Of a DNA stretch of 64,000 nt, positions 26,976 to 39,676 are shown piece after piece; positions within the stretch are counted from its first letter, which is position 1; each line of letters begins with the position of its first letter. Position numbers and translations under genes: made by a program. Location: NCBI GenBank assembly GCA_019843655.1, contig JACDQD010000103.1:1612001-1676000 (forward strand), written 5' to 3'. The notes beneath the pieces are model-generated. The model was not told the DNA's origin. It ran no database searches and worked only from the letters and a program-made list of their open reading frames with translations. Origin of the DNA: Lethocerus indicus. Taxonomy: Eukaryota; Arthropoda; Insecta; Hemiptera; Belostomatidae.

Positions 26976-29600
26976 TCCAGCGCGGCCCAGTGCGTGTTCG
27001 GCCAGGAGCCCGCCTCCGGGAGAGAACAGACTTGTTGTCCGGTTGAGACCGGCCACTCGTGTTTCCCTCTCGGTGTGTGTAGGAGCCTCTCGTTGTCCGT
27101 CCCACTGCGCCCGGGTTGACCACTCGTTGGCCTTGTTACGAGAAAGTCCAGCGCGCGGCCAGTGCGTGTTCGGCCGGAGGCCCCGCCACCAGAGAACAGA
27201 CTTGTTGTCCGGTTGAGACCGGCCTCGTGTGTTCCCTCTCGGTGTTGTGGCGAGCCTCTTGTTGTCCGTCCCTGCGCTGGTTGTACTCGTTGGCCTTTAC
27301 GGGAGAGTCAGCGCGCGGCCCAGTGCGTGTTCGGCCGGGTCCCCGCCGGGAGAACAGACTTGTTGTCGGGTTGACCGGCCCAATGTTTTCTCTCGGTGTG
27401 TAGCGACCTCTCGTCCTCTCGTTGTCCGTCCCACCTGCGCCCGGGGACCACTCGTTGGCCTTTGCGCCAGAGAGAGTCCAGCGCGCGGCCCAGTGCGTGT
27501 TCGGCTGGGCCCTGCGGGAGAGGAACAGACTTGTTGTCGGGTTGACCGGCCACTCGTGTTTTCCCTCTCTCGGTGTAGCGAGTCGTTGTCCGTCCCACTG
27601 CGCCCGGGTTGACCTCGTTGGCCTTGTTACGACGAGAGTCCGGCGCGCGGCCAGTGCGTGTTCGGCAGGGCCCGCCACCGGGAGAGAACAGACTTGTTGT
27701 CCGGTTGAGACTCGGCCACTCGTAAGCTTTCGTCCTCTCGGTGTGTGAGGGAGCCTCTCGTTGTTTGTCCCTGTTTCGCCCGGGTTGACCACTGGCCTTG
27801 TTGCGAGAGAGTCCAGCGCGCGGCCCAGTGCGTGTTCGGCCGGGAGCCTGCCACCGGGAGAACAGACTTGTTGTCCGGTTGACCGGCCACTCGTGTTTCC
27901 CTCTCGGTGTGTGTAGGACTCGTTGTCCGTCCACTGCTTGGGTTGACCACTCGTTGGCCTTGTTACGAGAAGAGTCCAGCGCGCGGCCCAGTGCGTGTTC
28001 GGCCGGGCCCGCCTCCGGGAGAACAGACTTGTTGTCCGGTTGACCGACCGGCCACTCGTGTTCCCTCTCGGTGTGTGTAGCGAGCCTCTCGTTGTCCGTC
28101 CTACCGCCCGGGTTGACCTCGTTGGCCTTGTTACGAGAGAGTCCAGCGCGGCCCAGTGCGTGTTCGGCCAGGCCCCGCCACCGGGAGAGAACAGACTTGT
28201 TGTCCGGTTGAGACCGGCCACTCGTGTTCCCCTCTCGGTGTGTGTGGCGAGCCTCTCGTTGTCCGTCCCTACTGCGCCCGGTTGACCACTCGGCCTTGCG
28301 AGAGAGAGTCCAGCGCGCGGCCCAGTGCGTGTTCGGCCGGAGAGCCCGCCGGAAAACAGACTTGTTGTCGGATTTGGGCAAAGGCTTGCTCGTGTTTCCT
28401 CTCGATTGTGTGTGGCCCTCGTCCGCCACACTGCGCCCGGGTTGACCACTCGTTGCCTTGTCCCGAGAGTCAGCGCGCGGCCCAGTGTGTTCGGCCAGGG
28501 AGGTTGTACGGAGAGAGGGTGGACTTGTCGGGTTGGGGCCACCCTCGTGTTCCTCTCGGGTGGCCGGCCTCGTCATCCGTCGCGGTTGACCAGCGCGGTT
28601 ACCGTTGAAGTCCAGCGCGCGGCCCAGTGCGTGTGTTCGGCTGGGAGCCACGGGAGAGAACAGACTTGTCGGTTGAGACTCGGCTCTCGGTGTGTTGTAG
28701 CCTCTCGTTGTCCGTCCACACTACTGCTTGGTTGACCCTCGTTGGCCTTGTTTACGGAGTCCAGCGCGCGGCCCAGTGCGTGTTCGGCCGGAGCGCCTCC
28801 GGGAGAGACAGACTTTTGTCAGGGTTGAGACCGGCCACTCGTGTTTCCTCTCGGTGTGCGGGAGCCTCGTGCGTCCCTGCGCCTGCTGACCACCGGGCCT
28901 TGTTACGCGGGACCAGACCAGCGCCCGGTTGTTCGGCCGGGGCCCCGCCACCGGGAGAACAGACTTGTTGTCCGGTTGACCGGCCACTCCGTGTGTTCCC
29001 TCTCGGTGTGTGTAGCGAGAGAGCCTCGTCCGTCCCACTGCGCGGGTTGACCACTCGTTGCCTTGTTGCAGAGGAGTCCAGCGGGCTCCAGTGCGTGTTC
29101 GGCCGGCCCCGCCTCCGGGAGAACTTGTTGTCCGGTTGAGCCAGACCCTCGTGTTCCTCTCGGTGTGTGTGTAGCCTCTCGTTGTCCGTCCCTGCGCTTG
29201 GGTTGACCACAGCTCGTTGCCTGCGGTGCGTGGAGAGAACAGACTTGTTGTCCGGTGAGACCGGCCACTCATGAGCAGTTGTCCGTCCCTGCGCCCGGGT
29301 TGAGACGAGAGAGTCGTTCTTCGGCCGGGAGCCCGCCACCGGGAGAGAACAGACTGGTTGGACCGTGTTCCCTCTCGGTGGTGTAGCGAGCGACCACTCG
29401 GGCCTTGTTACGAGAGAGTTGGTGCGTGTTCGGCCGGAGCTGCCCGCCTGTGTTGTCGGTTGACCGGCCACCGGCCCTCGTGTTTCCCTCGTTTGGTAGC
29501 GAGCCTCGTTGCGTCCTACAGCGCGTCGCGGGCCCGCCTCCGGGAGAACAGACTTGACTCCGTGTTTCCCTCTCTCGACGAGCCTCTCGCGCCCTTGTCT
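26976..29600. repeat. GC-rich tandem array, unit about 165 bp
   Basis: About 16 imperfect copies of a unit that runs: gcgcggcccagtgcgtgttc, a short GC segment ending in cgggagaacaga, cttgttgtccggttgaccgg, ccactcgtgtttccctctcg, gtgtgtgtagcgagcctctc, gttgtccgtcccactgcgcc, cgggttgaccactcgttggc, then cttgttacgagagagtcca. The tgcgtgttcgg landmark occurs at 26991, 27163, 27324, 27494, 27655, 27829, 27992, 28157, 28326, 28628 and 28777, so spacing varies from about 142 to 174. Copies to the right of 28800 are more decayed, and the array fades out near 29600. It shares no obvious sequence with the 77-bp array. Both strands show long open frames because stop codons are rare in the unit. No gene is supported. 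Confidence 0.93.
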
Positions 29601-30203
29601 GTCGGAGCTCTCTTGTTCTGACCTCTCCGCTCTCTTGCGGCTCTCTTGTCGTCAGAGTCGGAGTCCCAGTGTGTTATTGTATAGGGTCCACACGCGAGCT
29701 GAATCACCGGAGCCGGACACCGTGAGTACTGTGTTATTGGTAAATTGTAATTAAAAGTGTAAAAGGTGTTTTGCGTTGACCGCATCCGAAGGGCGTTACG
29801 GCCCACCTGAATCAATTGAATTCCATTTGAGGGTAAGGATAGTGTTTATATAGGATAGTGTTATTATCTCATATGTTGTGTAAGGTTAAGGTGTCCACTT
29901 TTTCCTGGTCTACACTAAATGATGTAGTTAGTAGTGGTGTAGTAGTGGACTTGGAGGGCCCGAGGACCGTTATGGCAACAGGTGTTATCGGCGAGGTTTA
30001 TCTCCAGCGATGGCCCAGGGCCGGTACACACCCCCGAGTTGCGAGTGATTCCGGTATCTTCCGAGTTTGATAAGTTCGCCCGATCCTACCTTTTTATTTC
30101 TCATCCCTCGAGGCCAAGCCCCGGGCTCCGGGCGTGTTCCGGTTTGTTCTCGCGCTTCCCCCCATTGTGCCTTCTCTTTGACTTCCTCCCCCCCCCCCCG
30201 TCT
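29601..30203. other. Unique stretch between array and reverse transcriptase relic
   Basis: Follows the fading end of the 165-bp array. It contains a strong splice-donor-like string (caccgtgagtact) near 29720 and a C-run at about 30190. No open frame with a recognisable product. It may be part of the same old mobile element as the reverse transcriptase relic, but this is not shown. Confidence 0.5.
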
Positions 30204-30456
30204 TAGCCACTATATCAGATACGTAATGACAAACTACTGATCACAGGACAGCAGAACCCCGACGAAATACTAAATGACTTCAACCTCCTCCACCCAAAAA
30301 TACAGTACACGATAGAGAAAGAAAAAATGACCTAATTATTTTGTCCAGCACCACCACAGACAGACACAATCATCCACCAACAATCCAACCACCCACACCA
30401 ACACAAACTAGCGGCACTAAACTACCTCACACCGGTTAGATAAATACCCCCTATCC
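30204..30456 (+). pseudogene. Decayed Penelope-like element reverse transcriptase fragment
   Basis: Read on the plus strand this is a broken piece of a reverse transcriptase of the Penelope-like type. A segment reading YIRYV is followed by a one-base loss exactly at the catalytic YVDD motif (30220-30230). The frame then continues LLITGQQNPDEILNDFNLL and HPKIQYTIEKEK to a stop at 30333. A part that normally links the strands is missing. Another frame then gives DTIIHQQSNHPHQHKLAALN and YLT (30363-30431). The S-N-H-P-x-x-H-K-x-A motif is typical of this family, and a trace of the following PLS segment is visible near 30450. There is no start, no endonuclease domain and at least three frame breaks, so it cannot be functional. 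It sits directly beyond the second GC-rich array, after a C-run at 30190-30199. Family identity rests on motif recognition. Confidence 0.75.
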
Positions 30457-31653
30457 ATTTTTTAACTTTTTTTTATTTTGTTACAATCAACTTTTACAAT
30501 TACAGGTGCAATTGATACATGTATATTTTTCACGTGTTTGTCTCGATAAAGATGGCGCTTTTTCACATGATTTAACTAAGTCCAAATTTTCGGTTTAAGT
30601 CGATTCTATTTGAGTCAGTGGTAATGCGGATTCCACGTGTAAACGAAGCCAAGAAACAAATTCGTTGTTTAGTTCGCAGTTGTGTTGTTTAGTTCGCTGT
30701 TGTTGTTGTTTAGTTATGTTAGGTACAAAAGTTTGAAATACCTCTCCCGGGTAGATCTGGGTGGCGACATCGACTCCGGTCTTGGCCGGGATGAACTTCG
30801 GCGTGGGCGGCCTGTCGAAGAAAAAGTCCGTCTGTATACCAATCGTCGCCTCCAGTGGACGTTCTACAGACGTAAAATTATGTACTGAGTAAAAATTATT
30901 TTTTAAATTATAAAACCTATAAGTTTGATTTGAAAAAATGTAATAAAAAATTCTGACTTGTAATTGTAACTAACCTAGGCTACTTTAAGTTCAGCATTTA
31001 ACAAATGTCAGTGTGAAGTGAATAAAGAGCGCCGTACCTCTCATTCCATTCGCTATCCGTATGTATCTAATCCTTATTATTTAATATAGTTGTAGATTAA
31101 GCCTTACTAATAGCCATAGATACATTTGAAATAACTGTCGTCAAAAGGTTAGTAAATATGACGTCGAATTAAAGATAAATTGAAGGAGGTAATATTTGTG
31201 CCAACCAGAACTGCAATGCGAGGCTGTAAGCGAATTCGCGAGTTTTTAGAACTCTCAATTTATTTTTAAATTTATTCACGATCGACTATTCCCAAATATA
31301 ATATACACGCAATTGACCAAATTATCTATTATCCGGGGAGTTAGGCCCTATTAGGAATTGTAGATAGGGTGTGTGAATATATTTCAGTTCTGGGTCATTA
31401 TTGGTTTAAAACCGCGCATTTTGATTTCCATTCACATTCCAAGAAATTTACACCCAGTCGATGGATTAAATTAGAATTTGTTAATTTGTCAGTGATCATA
31501 AATAAAATAACCTTCACAAATATTTGTATCTTTAAACTTCTCATATTAAGCGTATTAATGCAAAATTATTATGTAATTAGTGTCGAATCTGTGTTTTGCA
31601 CACTCTGACAGGTACAAAGATAAATATTGAATAAATAAAGAATTGTATCCTAC
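30457..31653. other. Probable intron or downstream sequence of the RSPH3 exon
   Basis: By position this follows the donor of the minus-strand RSPH3 exon, so it is expected to be intronic. It is AT-rich, with gttgttgtttagtt-like repeats near 30660-30720. No further RSPH3 exon was recognised. Confidence 0.5.
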
Positions 31654-31824
31654 CTCTTCAAGGTATTGTTCGGTCTGTATGTCCTCATGGCGCCTGCCCT
31701 CTACCGGCGGTGGGGTCGAAAGCCTCTGCTTGATTGACTTTGTCCTCTGCTTTTGGGCTTTTCGCCTAGCTATGGCCCTTCGACGCGCTTCGGCCTGTCT
31801 CGCCGCTTGAGACTCGGATCCCAC
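31654..31824 (-). CDS. RSPH3: Internal exon of radial spoke head protein 3 homologue (partial gene)
   Basis: Radial spoke protein 3 is the core of the axonemal radial spoke in cilia and sperm flagella. It anchors the spoke to the doublet microtubule and binds protein kinase A regulatory subunits. This 57-codon exon reads in phase 0 at both ends on the minus strand. The acceptor is a pyrimidine-rich stretch ending ttacag just above 31824, and the donor is GAG|gtagga at 31653. The translation begins VGSES and contains RQAEARRRAIARRKAQK, then an insert rich in K, R, S and P, then VEGRRHEDIQTEQYLEE. Vertebrate RSPH3 has a closely matching block in the same order (basic A/R/K-rich segment, P-x-PVEGRKH, DVQTE-YLEE), just before its conserved spoke domain. 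The fit of frame, splice sites and family motif makes chance unlikely. The preceding and following exons were not found, so most of the gene is missing from view, either far off in long introns or outside the window. Assignment is from remembered family motifs, not a database search. Confidence 0.82.
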
Positions 31825-34800
31825 CTGTAAACAACCCACAGTTACTCCTCAAGTATTTACAGTAAATTAAGAAATAAATCGGAAACGTATAGACCGATAC
31901 ACTCATTAAAAAGAAAAGAGTAATATAAAGTTCCCTTACATAAAAAAGTATGTTTAGGAATTAATAAATAATAGTTATTGAATTATTAATAACTAATTTT
32001 CGGTGGAAACATGTAAAGAATTGGTTATTATCTATGAACCCCGCGTTAATCTGTTTTTTAAATACGTAATCATAAATATTTAGTGCGGTTGTTCACCCGA
32101 TTATTCAAGTGTGAGACCTTTTTCACTCATTTTTGATCACTTCGAATCATATTCAAATTCGACCGAAGTCATTGAAAAAGTAATAACGATGCAACATAAC
32201 ATGTCAGAGACCCACAGTGTTTACACCAACCGCTCTTCTTCTTTTAGTATTGCGACCAAAATGTTCCGCTAGGAAAGTTCATCCCATAACAGTTAAGATA
32301 GTCGGTTTCCCCCGATATATTAAGCGGGCGGCGGTCTTCCTTTCGGGTCCGATAATCCCCCCACTCTGTAGATATTGCGTGCTGTGTTTCCTCCGAGGAA
32401 AACTGAGCCGCGGATTTATAGCTTAGCAGATAGCGTAAATAATTTAAACCGTAAGCGGGTCGATGGCGCCAATTTCCAGCGCTGTACATACATCGAAATT
32501 CCTCTTTGCTCTTCGTGCGATCGCCGCACTTATTGCTGCCAATAACTCACTTTGATTGACGCTCGTATTTCTCGGAAATATTTGAACAGCGGCGGTATTC
32601 CTGCAGTCTACTGCGTACCTCACTTTTTATTGGACTGCACTGTAGACTGTGATACTGAATCATATTAAAGAGAATATTTCTCAACGATAATACAATTTAA
32701 TTCACATTTTAAATGAGTCAATACGTATAACTGCCGTCATTTACGCGTATCCAACTTAGCATATTTCCTGCCAAATTGAAGAGGAAAATGAGGACTAATT
32801 ACAGTGAATTTAGATGATGTTAACTAAAGGTTTTATATACTACTACTTTATACGACGGGTATAATTATTAAAATAAAAAAAAAATATCAAAACAGGTCAG
32901 AATATATTCCTACTTAACATAGGGATGACAACACTTCACCGTGCACTGTCCAATACATCTGCATAGGGTCCATGTAATGCTTGTAAGGAAAATCTCAATT
33001 TTCCTACAGTACGGTACGAAAGGAATACAAAATTGAATATTATTCAGGACTATGTCACGGGGAAACCATCGATCTTCATTCTCGCTTCCAAATAGGTCCC
33101 TATCTTTTTTGAAAACAGGGGGCGAGTCTTGGCAAAAGTTCAAGGTATGAACTCACTGCACTCTCAAGGCTGACATTAGTTACTGTCTACGAGGAAGATA
33201 TGTGTTTCTCTATTTGTCATCCATCCGGTATTATTCAGTTTTTCATGCAGCTGTTTTCTCTTTTATATGTAGATTTCCTGGTTCTGGTAACTTTCTTGAT
33301 TGATTCCCACGACATCGTCGGCCCCAACTATTGTTCTTGAATAAGTTTGAGAGCTGTAAAACCACTAGGCTGAGTTCAAAAGAGTAATTATATTCTACTG
33401 CTCATTTTTAAGTAGTGCTATGATAAAGACTACCTACATACGCGACATAATACCAATGAAACAAGGAGGAATATTAGAATAAAGATCCATATCAAGGGCT
33501 GGAAAATAAATTTCTTAATATAACATTGCTTAATTCTTCATGCGACTCACAAATAATGTACAATAGCAAACACCGAGCCGAGCCATCAACATCATTTAAA
33601 ACCTAAATAATTCATTAAAATGACGCGGCACAATTAATTTAGTTCCAGATCTCGGTACCTATATCGGTTAGTTTGCCAACTGGGGGAGCATTGTATTTAT
33701 ACAGATAGGCGTCTGTAATCGATTTCCTCTGTTTATAGGTCCTTGAACGCTTGACTTCTTGATTTGCCCGGGGGTCTCGACTGAAAAACGAGTGAACAGA
33801 GAAAAAACTCGCCGAACACGATTGTACTAATGACTTCCCCTAAACTTCTGCCTTCGAGAATCAACGTTTTCTTGAATACGCAGTGATGTTAGCGTATAAA
33901 ACTAAGTTTTACTTTTGAACTTCTAAACTTGATTTACTTTCTACTGGGAGAGCTTCTACGAGACTAAGAAATCCCCAGATGACTTGAGACGAGACACCGC
34001 CGTGTCAATCTCTCCCCTGAGAACGGCAGTACTACGCTTTCTCGATTGGCGTTTATATACGGGACGGCGGCCAGCAATGACAAAAGTTGGAATATCGTAG
34101 CAAAGAAAATCCAGTCACTGCATCTGTTGGATCAAAATAGAGCGAAACTAAGCGAGTATCAAAACCTGGAGTTGGAGATATTTGAATTTGACTTGGAACA
34201 GGAACTGAGCTTATAGTCAAACCGTTGGTTTGTACTGATCTTTATAATGGACTCCTATCCTTCACCAACAGGGGATAGTAGTAGAACCAGCCAACGCTCA
34301 AAAATTCCATCGATTCGGGTACAGTACACAGCAATAATTGCCTCGTTTGAAAACATGAAATTGAAAAATGAGGACAATTACTGAAGTTGAGCTCCAGAGT
34401 TGCCGTAGTGGCGTGGGGCAATAATTCGCCGCTTAATAGGAACGGTGAATCGATTCGGCCGCTTGGCCGACAGCGAAAACAAGGCCGGGTCGTAACTTCG
34501 TACAGTGAGAAAATACGCCGCGACCCCTAACTCCCTAACTGAATATCATTATGGCCTTACACTGCGTTTCCGGACCGCCGCCAGGAAATTAGAGCCTTTT
34601 CTATTGTCCGACTGCGGCATGTTCAACCCAAACGTCGTCATTATCCCGAATACATCCTCTGTCTAACTGATATATAACTAAGTTTAATTGGTGAGACAGA
34701 TATTGGCTGGGAGGCGGCAAGATCACTCTGATGCCAACCGGATGAATTAATCAACAAAGTTCACTTCTTTTATTGGCAAGGGTGTTAAATTTCTGCGGAA

Positions 34801-37800
34801 TGTTAGCGAAATGTCCCATTAACACTAATACTGACATTAAATTTTGTATTTTCGAGCTTATTCGCCGAAGCATTTATACATTTTATTTTCGCCAATCCCG
34901 CGCGAATAGACCGAACGGACCCGGTAGGCCCGGACCGGAAAATAGTATGTTAATTCAGCTTCCAAACATCGCCGCGTCCGAATTGCCGTCGTCATAACGG
35001 AAACATGGCCGCAAGACGCATTGAATGCGAAACAGGCCCGGTAATTATCGCCCCGGTCCTTTATAAATATTGAAACGCTGAATTGGGTACGTGTACGACA
35101 TAACTTAAGTCTCAGGGCTCAGGACGTCAAGCGTATGAATTATGAAAGGGTTTGAAAGCTGCGATTCGGGTATTCGGCGCGTAACGATCAGCAGTATCCA
35201 TTCGCCTAATAAACTATGGAATTTAATGAATAATAAGTACATTAAACCTACCAATGAGCTTTGAGAGGGACATATGTGTTTTTTCTCATAGTGTGTGTTA
35301 AAAACCATGGACTTTTAATTATAAAACTTTTTTGGAATCTGTGCTAAGTTTGAGAATAAATATATTCGAGATGACGCACAATTGCGCGGTAAACAAATAC
35401 TGCTATAAAAAAATACTGACAAAACAAGTTTGCCATGTCTTCAATATAATGTCTCCTTAAGCCGGATGGACGTGAATGATGGTTGAGTTGATTGAATACC
35501 TATTTAGCGTATACTTCGACGTATATACAGAGGTCCTAATTAAAATAAGTCTCGTGCTCCCGAATTCCGACTAATCGTGTTAGATCGATCAGCATTTGTT
35601 CGTGAAGTGGAGTCCGGCCGGGCTTTAACCCGGAACGCCTGTTCATCGATTTACCTGTCCGAGTGCCAAGTCTACCATTTTTAACTTTTTTTTGAGGAGG
35701 AAAAACGATGGGGAAAAAGGATGAGGGACGGTTGGGGGAGATTCCAGTTTATTAAATGCCCTGCCACTCCCCCATCGTTAACATTGTGGTCGTACATCCT
35801 CAATTTTTAATCCTCCGACAATACATTAAAAAAAGCTGGAATCCGTCTTCTGACATAGGTTAGTTGTTCAAAATAAATTTGAAAATTCAATAGTGCTGTA
35901 ATTTCTTTGGAAATCATCATGAAAACGAGAAGAATACGTATATTACTTCACCTTTTCCCCGTTCTCTGAGTCTCAGGATAAAAAGCAGCCCATCAAATGT
36001 GCCACTTAAAATGCATAACCGCAGTTTGTTCGTTTCAAATAATACTGATATTGCTGATTCTACATTTATCCTATGTTTCTCTCCTTGATTTCCGGCTAAT
36101 AGTAACCGAGACTCTAACGATGAATATTCACGTCTTCAGTCCCCTGGGGGGTTTGAGCAGTCCCTGTAGGAATTCATCGTCTACGTACCCTCTTGTGTTC
36201 AATGTAAATGTAAATTTTGCAACAAACTAGAATATAAGATTATCGTAGGGTGGAAAGGAAATACATTTTGTAAGGAATCGTACTGTTCATTGGTTGCTTA
36301 ATATCGGAAATAACGTCAGATTCAATACAAAAGTGTTTGAACGTGAAATTTTGGAAACATATCATATAAGCTTCAATAAAACAACTGGTTATGAATTTTC
36401 TCAGACATCAACATGGTCGAATCATTAACATTATTATCTTTCAAACAAAATATGAACTAACTTCAGTAAGGTCAAGATCAGTATAATTTTAATTTTATAT
36501 GTGAATTATTTCCACCAAATAATTAATGAAATGATGTCCTGCTTGAAGTTAAATTCAACAAACGAGATTTGGGTGAAAGCACGTACGAAAAGTGGATGCT
36601 GAAAGAGTTGTCAAGTAAGAGATAGTTGGCATGCTTCAGCCCGCTTTACATTTACATCCCCTAATTCCTTAAGCCTAACTAAGGGCCCTTTCGTCCCCGT
36701 TGTGGCCGCCGCTGCTACGCCCGCCACGCCATTCATCCCCCGAGTCGCTCCTGTTTCCAGGTCGTGCTACTGGAATTTCCGCTTCCGGCAGCCTCTGGAA
36801 CAATGCGACCAATTACCGCATCGACCACCGGAATACGACTGATCCCGAGAGAGCATTCCCCTCCTTGACAATCCATTTCAGGTCAACGCGAATTCAAATT
36901 TAATTGAAACACAAATAGAAAAAGAAAAATTTGATTCAAAATCTGTAGATTGATACGAAGTAACTAGTAGTAACTTCTTTTTTCTACAACCGTTCGCAGT
37001 TTATGTTATAAATTATTCGAACAGATGGCACTGTTTCAAACTGGGCCACATTGTCTGTTCGTCGTCATAAATTGTTTGGAAATTCTGGGTCTGGATGAGG
37101 CGACCCAGATATGCAGCCAGCTGTCAGGCTGTGACAAGCTCAGTTTATAACTCCTTCCTTCGATTAAGCTCCGTGTCAAGCAGACTGTCATGAAGACATT
37201 GTGGATTCACCTAGATGAAATATTTAATTGACAGATTGTGCCTGGCGTGCTCCTCTGTACTAAGTAACCTTATATATTTCACCATATTATATTACACGAA
37301 ATTGTTGTATTAATTACATAATTTATATCTGAGATTACAATTTATTTATCAATTCTTCTCTTTATTGTATATTGTAATTTTCTATATACTTAAGCGACAT
37401 GGTAAACAAAAAATGTTTTTATGAAATATATCATTTGTCATTTGTAAACTCAGTTTTTTGCACAGAAACACCGTATACTGAAGCGTGCAAGGTTCTCTAA
37501 AATCGATCAGAAAAAGTGTAGGAACAAAAGGTTGTTGCAAAAATAATGCAGAATTTTCGAGCGTTATGTTTGAAATTGTAGCACTTTAAACTCAACTTTA
37601 TTAATCGAAATAACGTTACGAATCGATAACGTTGGCGGGAATGAGAAAAGCTTCAATGGAATATATGATAATCCTGCATAATTTTTGCGACAACCTAATA
37701 TAATCATTTTGCTCGAGAATGTGACCGTTTTGACACGTGTACGAGGCATAAATAGAAAGCGGTGAGCCGACGAGTAGGGCGAGGACTGAGGAAAATAAAG

Positions 37801-39190
37801 TTAAAATTGCGTGACTGGCGAAAACTTGTTTTGAAAGGTAGCGAAGACAAATAGCGTGGAATGTTTTTCCACGTTAAGAAGAGACCGGCCCGCGACGCCT
37901 ACTGTAAACAGTCTGAAGCCGAACGTTTCACTGATGCTGACAGGTTAATTTGGAACTTGGCAGTCTTCAGGGACCAGTGAACCGAGTTAATTATGGCGTT
38001 GCCGAAAATTGTATTTGAATAAACTCAGCCGACACCGCGAAACCAGATTTAACCGGAGGGTGTTTCGGTCGTAAAATATTTCACAAAACGTGAATAACAA
38101 TATACACTTGTGATACTTGTATGAATTTCAGTGTCTCCCAAGACAGTTATTTCGAAATAAAATTATCCCAGAATCCAGAAAAACTCTTCTTTGTTAACGT
38201 TTCTCAATAATTTAGGAAATCTTGGGACCTAAACCCGAAAACAAGATTGAGGGAACGAAATGATAAACAAACAACCGCTACCGAGAATACCCTCAGTCCT
38301 GTAGAATTTAAAATTTTTAAATATATTTGGATTATGCAGGGACCGGCGTGTTGGAGGCAGAAATTAGTCATACTAATTTCTATGCTAATTTCATTTTTTC
38401 GTCTATACTTTATTGCATTTTATTCGCACACTATTTCGCGAATAGTTATTTCTCTGCGAAATGGCTCGGCGTGAAGGGTACCCATCAGGGACGAAATTCT
38501 GTTCCTTTCCAGATAAAAACTTATGACCCAGATCTCATTTATAGGGATATGCGGGTGGGCCGAGTTTACGTTTGATGGCGCCCGCAGCTCGGTCCCCAAG
38601 CCGGATGAAATATTTATGCAGCGTATTCGTACTAGTTCACGTTGAACTTCCGCGGTAAAATTACGTCAGTAACACAGTGAGATATGTTGGACGCTGATGC
38701 ATAACCCCTATTCGCTTTCTGGTAGACCATTGATTTGTTATCCAAATTACAATTTTGTGGCCAAAAGAGTTGTTAAATTTTATTGAAAAATATGAAGGGT
38801 GGAATCATTCAACAATCAGGTTACGATGGGTCTAGAACAAATATAATAAACAGCTCTATGTAATCTGACATTATATGGAGCGCATTGGAATTTTTCGGTA
38901 GCCAAACCATAGTTTTATATTTCTGATAAGAGTGTTTGAAGTTTTAATCCTAAATTTTCAATACTAAATTTTAGTTAAAAAATTATGCAAAACCTACCGT
39001 AATTGATTAATATTTCGAATGGGGCTAGGATCATATATATAGTAGCACTAAATTTAATTTGCTTATTGGAAAGATATAATTAATTTTGAATCGAGGTTTT
39101 CTCCCAAATTTTTTGTTTTCCGAATGCCGTTTCTTATTTTCTACGGTGAGTCACAGTAATTTAAACAGTCGGTTCCTGTTTTTTTCCCAG
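31825..39190. other. Probable upstream intron of RSPH3, then unassigned
   Basis: The part next to 31825 must be intronic if the RSPH3 exon is real. The preceding exon was looked for by eye and not found. Otherwise it is AT-rich with GC-richer patches (34390-34640, 34880-35070, 36680-36890). No gene or element recognised. Confidence 0.5.
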
Positions 39191-39325
39191 GCCAGAAAAA
39201 CAGGTGGGCTTGAATGGCGCAAAGGTACTATTTACACACTTGAGAGCGTCAACGCTGCTCTTGGAATTAGATCTGATAAATATTTAAATAAGTTGAAGGA
39301 AAACAGACTCCAAGCATACCTTTAG
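39191..39325 (+). other. Possible terminal exon, unrecognised (weak)
   Basis: A long pyrimidine tract ending in cccag (39171-39190) precedes an open frame of 44 codons and a TAG stop. The translation begins ARKTGGLEWRKGTIYTLESV and then has NAALGIRSDKYLNKLKENRL. An AATAAA occurs at 39561. The composition looks protein-like, but no family was recognised and such a combination can occur by chance in 64 kb. An upstream donor or partner exon was not found. Confidence 0.2.
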
Positions 39326-39619
39326 TTCGCTTAAGACTCCCCCATTGTTCTGCTAAACCAGACCCCTCCCCCTCTTGTGAACCTTCATTAAGGGCGTCGC
39401 TAAGGGGAACAGGTGTCAAATTTTTAAAGGACTGGCAATTTCCTTTGTTTCTTCCCAATTTCAATATTTTCTTCCGTACTGAAAAGAAGAGATAAATTTA
39501 TTGCATCTTCAAGTTCAAAAGTTCAATAATTTTCTAAATCAAACGACGAACTTTTCCTTAAATAAAAGGCATGAGTCTGTCATATATATATACCATTTTA
39601 ATGTGATATCATTTACGTA

Positions 39620-39621
<2 letters not shown>

Positions 39622-39675
<54 letters not shown>
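39622..39675. repeat. TA microsatellite
   Basis: An uninterrupted run of about 27 AT dinucleotides. It is self-complementary and likely to be length-variable. Confidence 0.97.

Positions 39676-39676
<1 letters not shown>

Noticed and set aside
26824..29471. Long frames of up to 468 codons on both strands in the 165-bp array
   Set aside because: The repeat unit is GC-rich and poor in stops. Copies change length by amounts that are not multiples of three, and no protein family is recognisable.
35740..35810. Minus-strand MYD-containing peptide considered as the preceding RSPH3 exon
   Set aside because: The residues after MYD do not match the conserved RRV-RG segment and no splice sites fit.
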